The notes beneath the pieces are model-generated. The model saw nothing but the letters and a program-made list of their open reading frames with translations, was not told the DNA's origin and made no database searches. A program made the position numbers and the translations under genes. Positions 17,087 to 24,760 of a stretch of 64,000 nucleotides of DNA are shown here, in pieces. This stretch comes from an uncultured Actinomycetes bacterium (GTDB lineage: Bacteria; Actinomycetota; Acidimicrobiia; Acidimicrobiales; Acidimicrobilacustridaceae). Each line of letters opens with the position of its first letter. Within the stretch, counting starts at the first letter, position 1. The stretch lies in the NCBI GenBank assembly GCA_937876315.1, contig CALEHQ010000036.1, positions 1 through 64,000 of the forward strand. The letters run 5' to 3'.

Positions 17087-19474
17087 GTGATTTTTGCTGT
17101 GGTGGCCGTCGCGATCCTTGGTATCGGAAATCGATGGGGTAGTCGCGTCTTTCTGGTCGCATCCGTTGGCCCTTTGGCCGCACTGGTGTGGGCGGTATCT
17201 GCTGCTTCCAGAGTGGGCAACGGGGATCTGCCGACCGAATCATGGACCTGGGTTTCCAGCCTCGGGCTCATCATCGACTTTCGCGCTGATTGGTTTTCAA
17301 TCCTGATGGCGCTGCTCATCAGCGTCGTCGGCATCGGCGTCTTCCTTTATGCGGTTTCCTATTTTGAGAACTCGCGAGATGTTGCGCGCATCGCTTCGGC
17401 GCTTGTGATGTTTGCCGGAGCCATGTTCGGGTTGGTGATCAGCGACAACCTGCTGCTGCTCTTCGTTTTTTGGGAGCTCACGTCGTTGCTGTCATATGTG
17501 CTTATCGGCTCAAATGAGGAAAAGCCGGGTGCACGAGTGGCGGCGCTCCATGCACTACTCGTGACTGGTTCTGGCGGCCTTGCGATGCTCGCCGGCTTCA
17601 TTCTGATTGGCGAGTCCGCAGACACATACTCCCTCTCGGCGATTGTTCATAACCCGCCTTCAGGCATGGTCGTCAACGTTGCCGTCCTTCTTGTAGCTCT
17701 CGGAGCGTTCACCAAGTCAGCGCAGGTCCCGTTTCACGGTTGGCTACCCAGAGCGATGGAAGCACCAACTCCGGTGAGTGCCTATCTCCATTCGGCGACA
17801 ATGGTGAAAGCTGGAGTCTTCTTAGTGGCGCGGTTCGCGGAGCCATTTTCTGATACCACACCATTTGGGCCGGTAGTCGTGGTTGTCGGTTGTGCCTCAA
17901 TGATCCTCGGCGGATGGCGAGCTCTTCGTCAGCACGATCTCAAACTCCTACTTGCATTCGGCACTATCAGTCAGCTTGGACTGATGATGGTCCTCTTCGG
18001 TTCGGGCAAAGAGAAATTAGCCATCGCAGGTTGTGTGCTCTTGATTGCCCACGCCGCCTATAAGTCATCGCTCTTCCTTGTCGTAGGAATCATTGATCAT
18101 CAAACACACACGCGCGATATCCGGCGGCTTGGGATGCTTGGCCGCAAGTGGCCGGTTGTGGCGGGAGTTGCAGTCGCAGCAGCAGCGTCTATGGCGGGAG
18201 TGCCGCCCTTTCTGGGGTTCCTTTCGAAAGAACTTGCATTTTATGGCTTTCTTGATTGGTCCGAACCAAGCGGGTTGATTGTCCTTTGCGTGGTTGCTGT
18301 CGCATCGGCCTTTACGGTTGCCTACAGCGCAAGATTTGTTTGGGGGGCATTCTTTTCTGTTCGTTCGGGAAGGGCAGTGCTTGATCCGCCTGTTTCGACG
18401 CCTTCGCCGAATGCTTGGTTCGCGTTGTCACCCTTGGTCCTTGCATCTCTAGGACTCGTTCTCGGAGTACTCCCACTCCTACTGGAATCACTTGTCTCTG
18501 GCTCGGTGAAATCTCTCGGGTTCGAGGTACCGACCATCCATCTAGCGCTATGGGGTGGGTTCAACGCCGCACTCGCCCTTTCCGCATTAGTTCTCGTCGC
18601 CGGTGCCTGGATGTTCGTTGGTCGCAGAGCGATTGAGCGCATTCAGGCCAGGTTCGAAGGCGTTCCTTCGTCTGTGGGCGTGTACGACGCGACAGTTCGA
18701 GGAGTCTTGGCTCTTTCGGGTCGAGTCACAGCGATTACGCAGAGTGGCTCGCTCCGCGTCTATGTCGCAGTACTTGTACTCACGATGGTCGCATTGCCGT
18801 CTATTCCCTTAGCAATGAATGGTTGGCCTGGATCTTGGCCAAGCTTGGTGGACTCGCCCATCCAAGCGGTTATCGGAATCATCATGATTACCGCGGCGGC
18901 AGCAGCAGCGGTATTTCATCGACGCTTTGCGTCGGTTATCGCGTTGAGTGTTGTCGGGTATGGAATGGCTGCCCTGTTTGTTGTTCAAGGGGCTCCCGAT
19001 CTCGCCTTGACACAGGTGTTGGTGGAAACACTCGGAACAGTCGCGTTTGTTCTAGTGATTCGCCACCTTCCTGAAAAGTTTGTCGTTGCCAAATCACGTG
19101 GCAATGCCGCTGCCATAGCCGTATCTGTCGCCGTTGCAGTCTTCGTCTTCTGGTTCGCCCTTTCGGCCCGGACGGTATCGGAAACCGCTGGTCCCGAAGC
19201 GGTGGTTGCAACTCAGGTTGAGTCGACTGAAAGCGAGCGTGGGCCAGCGGTAGAGGAACGGACGGTGAGTGAGGAATATCTCGAGAGGTCAAAGCCGGAA
19301 GCTCACGGAAGCAATGTCGTGAATGTGATACTTGTTGACTTTCGAGGGTTAGACACTCTTGGCGAGATCACGGTCTTGTTTGTGGCGGCGATTGGGATCG
19401 TGGGCCTCATCCGATTTGGTGCACGACGCTCAAAGGATCGAACCGAGGTCGACCAGGAAGTTGTCGACTCATGA
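17087..19474 (+). CDS. mrpA: Na+/H+ antiporter subunit A
   Basis: Largest Mrp subunit, 795 aa from this GTG. It is an NuoL-like polytopic protein with the proton-channel blocks FVFWELTSLLSYVLIG, VPFHGWLPRAMEAPTPVSAYLHSATMVKAG and HAAYKSSLFLVVG, then the C-terminal DUF4040 segment (SPIQAVIGIIMITAAAAAAVF, QGAPDLALTQVLVETLGTV) and a final helix resembling MrpB. The start is uncertain: AGGAGG at 17061-17066 is 20 nt from this GTG but only 5 nt from an in-frame CTG at 17072, which would add five residues. It overlaps mrpB by 4 nt. Confidence 0.93.
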   Translation: MIFAVVAVAILGIGNRWGSRVFLVASVGPLAALVWAVSAASRVGNGDLPTESWTWVSSLGLIIDFRADWFSILMALLISVVGIGVFLYAVSYFENSRDVARIASALVMFAGAMFGLVISDNLLLLFVFWELTSLLSYVLIGSNEEKPGARVAALHALLVTGSGGLAMLAGFILIGESADTYSLSAIVHNPPSGMVVNVAVLLVALGAFTKSAQVPFHGWLPRAMEAPTPVSAYLHSATMVKAGVFLVARFAEPFSDTTPFGPVVVVVGCASMILGGWRALRQHDLKLLLAFGTISQLGLMMVLFGSGKEKLAIAGCVLLIAHAAYKSSLFLVVGIIDHQTHTRDIRRLGMLGRKWPVVAGVAVAAAASMAGVPPFLGFLSKELAFYGFLDWSEPSGLIVLCVVAVASAFTVAYSARFVWGAFFSVRSGRAVLDPPVSTPSPNAWFALSPLVLASLGLVLGVLPLLLESLVSGSVKSLGFEVPTIHLALWGGFNAALALSALVLVAGAWMFVGRRAIERIQARFEGVPSSVGVYDATVRGVLALSGRVTAITQSGSLRVYVAVLVLTMVALPSIPLAMNGWPGSWPSLVDSPIQAVIGIIMITAAAAAAVFHRRFASVIALSVVGYGMAALFVVQGAPDLALTQVLVETLGTVAFVLVIRHLPEKFVVAKSRGNAAAIAVSVAVAVFVFWFALSARTVSETAGPEAVVATQVESTESERGPAVEERTVSEEYLERSKPEAHGSNVVNVILVDFRGLDTLGEITVLFVAAIGIVGLIRFGARRSKDRTEVDQEVVDS

Positions 19475-19965
19475 GCGAGTGGACCGAACAAACAAACGGG
19501 TCAACGAGTGATCTTGATCAGGAAATTGGTCGACCATCGATGGTTCTCGACGTTGTAGTACGAGCAGAATTTCATGCGCTACTGGTCGCTTCATTGTGGC
19601 TGCTTTTCGTCGGGCACAACCTTCCCGGTGGTGGTTTTGTGGGCGGACTTGTCGTTGTTGCTGCGTTCGGTTTGCGCCTTGCTGCGGGTGGTTCGGCGGA
19701 ACTCCTGAAATCGCTCCGAATTCGATCGGAGGTGGTGCTCAGTCTTGGACTTCTGGTTGCTACCGGAACGGCGCTCCTCGGTTTAGTTAACGATGGAACT
19801 CTTCTCCAGAGTCGCGAATTGCACGTGACGCTTCCGTGGCTAGGAGAGATCGCCACGAGCTCCGCGTTCTTCTTTGATCTTGGGGTGTATCTCGTCGTCG
19901 TTGGAAGTTTCCACTGGTTATTGGAAGTATTTTCAGAGCCAGAGTCCGAGGGTGATTTCGAATGA
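19471..19965 (+). CDS. mrpB: Na+/H+ antiporter subunit B
   Basis: 164 aa, MnhB domain with four predicted helices. The family signature is FVGHNLPGGGFVGGLVVVAAF; the C-terminus has LGVYLVVVGSFHWLLEVF. The first 27 residues are a polar extension (EWTEQTNGSTSDLDQEIG). It overlaps mrpA and mrpC by 4 nt each, so the complex is translated from a coupled message. Confidence 0.92.
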   Translation: MSEWTEQTNGSTSDLDQEIGRPSMVLDVVVRAEFHALLVASLWLLFVGHNLPGGGFVGGLVVVAAFGLRLAAGGSAELLKSLRIRSEVVLSLGLLVATGTALLGLVNDGTLLQSRELHVTLPWLGEIATSSAFFFDLGVYLVVVGSFHWLLEVFSEPESEGDFE

Positions 19966-20336
19966 CCACTCTTGTTGCACTCGTTGTCGCAATGCTCTAC
20001 GGCATCGGCGTCTACATGATTCTTCAACGTTCGTTGATTCGTATTGTTCTGGGTCTTTCGCTTTTGTCCCACGGAGCAAATCTCTTGCTCTTAACTTCTG
20101 GGGGTTCGGCGGGAGTAGCCGCGTTTATCGGCCGCTTTACCGGAGATGACAAGGTCGTTGATCCGGTACCGCAGGCGTTTGTCCTCACTGCGATCGTCAT
20201 TAGTTTCGCAATGACAGCCTTTTGCTTAGCATTGGCATATCGCAGTTGGCGGCTCACCGGAAACGATGACGTTGCACAAGACGAGGAAGATGTTCGCCTT
20301 GCTGAGATGATTGCGACACGGAACGGCAAGCCATGA
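19962..20336 (+). CDS. mrpC: Na+/H+ antiporter subunit C
   Basis: 124 aa, NuoK-like protein with three helices: VALVVAMLYGIGVYMIL, IVLGLSLLSHGANLLLLTSGG, and DPVPQAFVLTAIVISFAMTA, where the PQAxVLTAIVI motif is diagnostic. A charged C-terminal tail follows. Overlaps both neighbours by 4 nt. Confidence 0.93.
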   Translation: MTTLVALVVAMLYGIGVYMILQRSLIRIVLGLSLLSHGANLLLLTSGGSAGVAAFIGRFTGDDKVVDPVPQAFVLTAIVISFAMTAFCLALAYRSWRLTGNDDVAQDEEDVRLAEMIATRNGKP

Positions 20337-21811
20337 ACGTGCTGATCATTCTCCCGGTAATACTTCCGATTCTTGCTGCAGCGATTTCCACTCTTCTGAA
20401 AGCATCTCGAACAAGTCAGAGAGTGCTCTCAATTCTTGCGGTTACAGGTTCGCTCGTTGCATCAATCATCCTGCTCTTTGAAGTGAAACAGCAGGGTCCC
20501 GTTGTGTCAGCAGTCGGTGGTTGGGTGGCCCCATTTGGAATTGCGTTAGTCGCCGATATGTTCTCTGCACTCATACTTGTTGTGAGTCTTGTGACAGTTC
20601 TTTCTGTGCTGGTTTTCTCTTTCGGCTCAAGACGGAACGATGAGATGTGGCAGTTCCATCCGGCGTTCTTGGTCTTGACGGCCGGGGTTTCACTTGCTTT
20701 TCTTACCGGCGATCTTTTCAATCTGTTCGTTTCATTCGAAGTAGCGTTGGTTGCAAGTTATGTACTCATCACGTTGGGTAGCCGCGCTGAACAGATTCGA
20801 AATGGAATCACCTATGTCGTGATCAATATAGTTATTTCGATCTTTTTTCTTACCGGAATCGCTTTCATCTACGCCGCGTTTGGCACCGTCAACTTCGCTG
20901 ACCTCTCGCTCAAACTGGGTTCAGCAGAGGAGTCATTGCGGATTGCTCTGGCCCTCTTATTTTTGGTGATCTTTGGTGCGAAAGCAGCGATGTTTCCCGT
21001 GTTTTCCTGGCTTCCAGACTCGTACCCAGTTGCGCGAGCGCCGATCGTCGCTGTGTTTGCGGGGTTGCTAACAAAGATGGGCGTCTATTCGTTGATTCGG
21101 GTCGAATCAACGGTTTTCTTGGGCGGTGGGATCGGCACAATTGTTTTGGTCCTTGCCGGTTTCACCATGGTGGTTGGTGTGCTCGGTGCGATCGCGCAAA
21201 ACGATGTGAAGCGCATTTTGAGTTTCCACATTGTGAGCCAAATTGGTTACATGCTGATCGGACTTGGCCTCTTTACGACTGCGGGGCTTGCCGCCTCGGT
21301 GATGTTCATCATTCACCAGATTCCTGTAAAGACAAGCCTGTTTCTCGTTAGCGGCGCTATCGAGGAGTCTGCGGGAACGACTGCCCTCGATCACGTAGGT
21401 GGTCTTCGAAAGCGACTTCCGTTCTTGGCTCTCATGTTCGGGTTGGCGGCAGCCAGTATCGCCGGGCTGCCTCCATTTTCGGGATTTATTGGCAAGTTGT
21501 CGATTGTTGAAGCGGGACTTTCGGCGCAGAGTTACGCGATTATCGCTGTGAGTCTCATTGTCAGTGTCCTCACGCTCTTCTCAATGGCCAAAATTTGGAG
21601 TGGGACGTTTTGGGGTGAGTTCGAAACCGCGCAACCTGGCGACGTTCTCGTACGCACGGGTCATCGGACAATGATGGGGGCAACGGGGATGTTGGTTGCT
21701 GTCACAATCGCGATCGCTGTATTTGCGGGCCCTATTTACGCGCTTTGTGAAGAGGCTGCTGCTGACTTAATTGATCCGACTCGTTATATTGCGGCGGTGA
21801 TGGGGAAGTGA
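20333..21811 (+). CDS. mrpD: Na+/H+ antiporter subunit D
   Basis: 492 aa, NuoN/NuoL-like with about 14 helices. Conserved ion-translocation elements: LTGDLFNLFVSFEVALVASY (Glu in TM5), GAKAAMFPVFSWLPDSYPVARAPIVAVFAGLLTKMG (Lys in TM7), and FHIVSQIGYMLIGLGLF followed by HQIPVKTSLFLVSGAIEE. With MrpA it forms the proton/sodium path. Overlaps mrpC and mrpE by 4 nt. Confidence 0.94.
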   Translation: MNVLIILPVILPILAAAISTLLKASRTSQRVLSILAVTGSLVASIILLFEVKQQGPVVSAVGGWVAPFGIALVADMFSALILVVSLVTVLSVLVFSFGSRRNDEMWQFHPAFLVLTAGVSLAFLTGDLFNLFVSFEVALVASYVLITLGSRAEQIRNGITYVVINIVISIFFLTGIAFIYAAFGTVNFADLSLKLGSAEESLRIALALLFLVIFGAKAAMFPVFSWLPDSYPVARAPIVAVFAGLLTKMGVYSLIRVESTVFLGGGIGTIVLVLAGFTMVVGVLGAIAQNDVKRILSFHIVSQIGYMLIGLGLFTTAGLAASVMFIIHQIPVKTSLFLVSGAIEESAGTTALDHVGGLRKRLPFLALMFGLAAASIAGLPPFSGFIGKLSIVEAGLSAQSYAIIAVSLIVSVLTLFSMAKIWSGTFWGEFETAQPGDVLVRTGHRTMMGATGMLVAVTIAIAVFAGPIYALCEEAAADLIDPTRYIAAVMGK

Positions 21812-22347
21812 GACGTTGTCTTCACCGAGCGATTTCGTTCCTTTCACTCCTTGCACTTTGGTTACTGCTATGGGGTCGCATCACCCCGGCGAACGTGGTT
21901 GGTGGAGTGTTAGTAATCGCGTTCGTAATCCGGGTTGCTCCTGCAGGACCAGCCATCCTTGACGCGTCTGATCCAGGCAGGTTTCATCCCATTGCCGCTC
22001 TTGTTTTCGCCCTTGTTTTCCTGAAGGAACTTGTTCTCGCTACCGGGCAGGTCGCGATATTGGTTGTTGTGCCCAATCGAGTCCATTCCGGGGTTATTCG
22101 AGTTCAGCTATCCGTTCGCTCGTCTCGTATTGCAACGGTTATTGCGAATGCTGTGACTCTGACGCCAGGCACGATGACTATTGATGACGAATTCACCGAC
22201 GACGGGATTGTTCTTTATGTGCACGCTCTTGACGCGACTGACCCAGTCGCAGTTCGTGAAGGCGTGAAAAAATTCGAAAGGCTTGCTGTTCAATCGTTTG
22301 GGAATCGGCAGGATCGTGACGCGCTCAAACTGGAGGTCAAGAAGTGA
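21808..22347 (+). CDS. mrpE: Na+/H+ antiporter subunit E
   Basis: 179 aa, MNHE domain. Two or three N-terminal helices (SFLSLLALWLLLWG, NVVGGVLVIAFVIRV, PIAALVFALVFLKELVLA) are followed by a cytoplasmic domain. The signature NAVTLTPGTMTIDDEFTDDGIVLYVHALD is very close to the family consensus. The start at 21808 is GTG and overlaps the mrpD stop by 4 nt. Confidence 0.92.
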   Translation: MRRCLHRAISFLSLLALWLLLWGRITPANVVGGVLVIAFVIRVAPAGPAILDASDPGRFHPIAALVFALVFLKELVLATGQVAILVVVPNRVHSGVIRVQLSVRSSRIATVIANAVTLTPGTMTIDDEFTDDGIVLYVHALDATDPVAVREGVKKFERLAVQSFGNRQDRDALKLEVKK

Positions 22348-22604
22348 CCACGGTTTCTGTCGTCTGCTTCACGTTGCTCTCGCTGGGGGCGCTCGCCGCC
22401 ACAATCAGGGTGGTCATTGGACCCTCGCTGGCCGATCGAATCATTGCCGCTGATCTCTTGTTGACCGTATTTGTGATGGGAATAGCGGTTCAGGCGGCTA
22501 GGACCGGCGACGGTCTCTATTTACCAGTCATGGTTGTGGTGGCACTCGTTGGATTTCTCGGAACTTCAATCGTTGCCCGGCTTATCGAAAAGCGAGGTGG
22601 ATGA
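22344..22604 (+). CDS. mrpF: Na+/H+ antiporter subunit F
   Basis: 86 aa, three helices; the MrpF signature is RVVIGPSLADRIIAADLL, followed by PVMVVVALVGFLGTSIVARLIEKR. Start is GTG, overlapping the mrpE stop by 4 nt. Confidence 0.92.
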   Translation: MTTVSVVCFTLLSLGALAATIRVVIGPSLADRIIAADLLLTVFVMGIAVQAARTGDGLYLPVMVVVALVGFLGTSIVARLIEKRGG

Positions 22605-22948
22605 TGACAGTCATCGCCTCCTGCCTGTTGCTCGCCGGTTGCGCTCTCGCCCTACTTGCCGGGGTTGGCGTACTTCGGCTTCATGATGTCTTCGGTCGTA
22701 TCCATGCCGCAACCAAGCCAAGTTCTCTGGGCCTCTTGCTTGTGTGCCTTGGTGCAGGTTTTCTCGTCCAAGGAGTTACTGCGACCACGCAACTTGTTGC
22801 CGTTGTAATCCTGCAACTGTTTACTGCTCCGGTCGGAGCACACCTTTTGGGCCGTGCTTCCTATTACAGCGGACTTCTTGGATCACGAACTGTTCTTGAT
22901 GAAGGAAACAAGCCGATTCCGGACTCATCTCAGGATGGAATCGATTAA
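22601..22948 (+). CDS. mrpG: Na+/H+ antiporter subunit G
   Basis: 115 aa, PhaG/MnhG domain: [42 protein letters not shown], with [14 protein letters not shown] as the family hallmark. It is the last gene of mrpABCDEFG. Two adjacent ATGs (22601 and 22604) are possible starts. Its stop overlaps the opposing acyl-CoA dehydrogenase stop within one TTAA. Confidence 0.92.
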   Translation: MMTVIASCLLLAGCALALLAGVGVLRLHDVFGRIHAATKPSSLGLLLVCLGAGFLVQGVTATTQLVAVVILQLFTAPVGAHLLGRASYYSGLLGSRTVLDEGNKPIPDSSQDGID

Positions 22949-24201
22949 CGAGCAACGCCGATATCGGCTGAAGTGGTCGTGGAATCGCCAGTTTCGATGT
23001 AGCGACCGAGTTCTCTACGTGCGAGCTGCATGCGATGAACTTCGTCGGGACCATCGGCGAATCGAAGTGTGCGGAGACCGGCCCACATTCCTGCCAATGG
23101 GAAATCCTGCGACACGCCGCCACCACCATGCGCCTGTATGGCGCGATCGACAACGGCGAGCGCAACATTTGGTGCGACAACTTTGATGGCAGAAATTTCC
23201 GTGCGTGCACCCTTGTTGCCGACGGTGTCCATGAGCCACGCTGCCTTCATGGTGAGCAGACGTGCTTGTTCGATTTCGATACGGGAATCAGCGATCCATT
23301 CCTGAATCACACCTTGTTGTGCAAGAGGTTTTCCGAACGCGACGCGCTCGGTGACGCGACGACACATAAGTTCAAGGGCGCGTTCGGCAATACCGATACA
23401 GCGCATGCAGTGATGAATCCGACCGGGGCCAAGTCGAGCTTGGGCGAGCGCAAAGCCGCTTCCTTCTTCGCCGAGAAGATTTGAAACAGGGACGCGAACG
23501 TTGTCGAAACGAAGCTCGCAATGGCCTTCACGGTCGTTGTAACCAAACACCATGAGATCGCGAACAATGGTGAGGCCCGGTGTGTCCATGGGAACAAGAA
23601 CCATGGATTGTTGCGTGTAGGTGGGAGCCGATGGATCGGTCTTTCCCATCACGATGGCAACGCGACAGCGAGGGTTCGCAGCCCCAGAAATCCACCATTT
23701 ACGGCCGTTTAGGACGTAGCCGTCGCCGTCGCGAACGATGCTCAGACTGATGTTGCGAGCGTCGCTCGATGCAACATCGGGCTCAGTCATGGCGAAACAT
23801 GAACGAATCTCGCCCTCGAGCAGCGGTACCAGCCAACGATCTTTTTGTTCGGGTGTTCCGAACAGCGCAAGGATTTCCATGTTGCCGGTATCGGGCGCGG
23901 CAGAGTTCACTGATTCAGGCCCGAGCGGACTGCGGCCAGTGATCTCGGCAAGTGGTGCGTAGTCAACGTTCGAGACCGGTTCGGGTGTCCATTCGGTCAC
24001 GTGGGGCATGAATAGATTCCAGAGGCCGCGTTTCTTCGCTTCAGTTTTGAGTTCTTCCATGACGTGCGGATGGAAGTGCGGGTCACCTGATGCGCGCATT
24101 TCTTCGGCGAACACTGGTTCGGCGGGGATGACGACTTCTTCCATGAACGCGAGCAGACGTTGTTGCAGATCTGCCGCGCGAGGGCTGAGTGCGAAGTCCA
24201 T
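22945..24201 (-). CDS. Acyl-CoA dehydrogenase family protein (ACAD10/11-like)
   Basis: FAD-dependent dehydrogenase of 418 aa. Landmarks: [17 protein letters not shown] (FAD/substrate contact), [42 protein letters not shown], and the C-terminal [34 protein letters not shown]. The sequence resembles ACAD10/11-type and actinobacterial acyl-CoA dehydrogenases; the acyl chain cannot be predicted. It follows the cupin gene with a 1-nt stop/start overlap, so the two are co-translated. Confidence 0.9.
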   Translation of the reverse strand: MDFALSPRAADLQQRLLAFMEEVVIPAEPVFAEEMRASGDPHFHPHVMEELKTEAKKRGLWNLFMPHVTEWTPEPVSNVDYAPLAEITGRSPLGPESVNSAAPDTGNMEILALFGTPEQKDRWLVPLLEGEIRSCFAMTEPDVASSDARNISLSIVRDGDGYVLNGRKWWISGAANPRCRVAIVMGKTDPSAPTYTQQSMVLVPMDTPGLTIVRDLMVFGYNDREGHCELRFDNVRVPVSNLLGEEGSGFALAQARLGPGRIHHCMRCIGIAERALELMCRRVTERVAFGKPLAQQGVIQEWIADSRIEIEQARLLTMKAAWLMDTVGNKGARTEISAIKVVAPNVALAVVDRAIQAHGGGGVSQDFPLAGMWAGLRTLRFADGPDEVHRMQLARRELGRYIETGDSTTTSADIGVAR

Positions 24202-24611
24202 CAGGAACCTGCTCTTCCGTAGTCGTCTTCGTAGCGGACGATGTCGTCTTCGCCGAAGTAGGTGCCGGTCTGTACCTCGATGAACACGACTGGCGCGGTG
24301 CTGTCGTTGCGAACTCGGTGTTTGGTGTGAACAGGAATTTCGATTGTGCGGCCTGCGGGCACGGTGTGATCGACATCGTTGAGAGTGACGATGGCAGTGC
24401 CTTCGACAACGATCCAGTGTTCAGACCGCTTGTCGTGTGATTGGTAGGACAGACGTTGGCCAGGCTCGACCGTGATGCGCTTGACCTTTGCGGCCGGGCC
24501 GTCGTCGAGGATCACGAACTCACCCCATGGGCGACGTTCGCCGGTTCCGGCCTCGCCCAGGGGGCGAAGGGCATTGTCGTTCGAAGGGGGGTTTTCCGCG
24601 GTAGGTGTCAC
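24201..24611 (-). CDS. Cupin protein related to mannose-6-phosphate isomerase type II C-domain
   Basis: 136 aa, single cupin. [41 protein letters not shown] and [17 protein letters not shown] match the C-terminal isomerase half of bifunctional PMI/GMP enzymes; H and E metal ligands are in SHDKRSEHW and the distal H is in HTKHRV. Here the nucleotidyltransferase half is absent, so it could be a stand-alone sugar isomerase or another cupin. The GTG start has CATACT 6 nt upstream. It is in an operon with the acyl-CoA dehydrogenase, an odd pairing. Confidence 0.75.
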   Translation of the reverse strand: MTPTAENPPSNDNALRPLGEAGTGERRPWGEFVILDDGPAAKVKRITVEPGQRLSYQSHDKRSEHWIVVEGTAIVTLNDVDHTVPAGRTIEIPVHTKHRVRNDSTAPVVFIEVQTGTYFGEDDIVRYEDDYGRAGS

Positions 24612-24673
24612 GGGCTGAGTATGGCCGAAATGCCCGGTCAGGACCGAGAAATGGGGTTGTGGATAAGAAAAAT

Positions 24674-24698
24674 CGGGGACCCCCTAAGGGGGTCCCCG
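24674..24698. other. Perfect 11-bp stem-loop between the cupin gene and topA
   Basis: Left arm 24674-24684 (CGGGGACCCCC), loop TAA, right arm 24688-24698, no mismatch. On the minus strand it is followed by ATTTTTC, as in an intrinsic terminator, although no minus-strand gene lies upstream to terminate. On the plus strand no T-run follows. It is 25 nt upstream of the TTGACA of the topA promoter. Confidence 0.6.
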
Positions 24699-24722
24699 GG
24701 ACCATGGTTCCAAAGACTGTGA

Positions 24723-24752
24723 TTGACAGAGCCGCCAAACGGGTCTCATTGT
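24723..24752 (+). promoter_or_regulatory. Promoter of topA
   Basis: Perfect TTGACA (24723-24728), 18-nt spacer, CATTGT (24747-24752), then 8 nt to the ATG. No Shine-Dalgarno sequence is present, so topA is probably leaderless. Confidence 0.5.
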
Positions 24753-24760
24753 GTCCCTCC

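Noticed and set aside
22945-22948. Overlapping opposite stop codons (TTAA) of mrpG and the acyl-CoA dehydrogenase as a regulatory element
   Set aside because: Tight convergent ends are frequent in this compact genome (also at 1145/1146 and 43061/43063) and need no special explanation.
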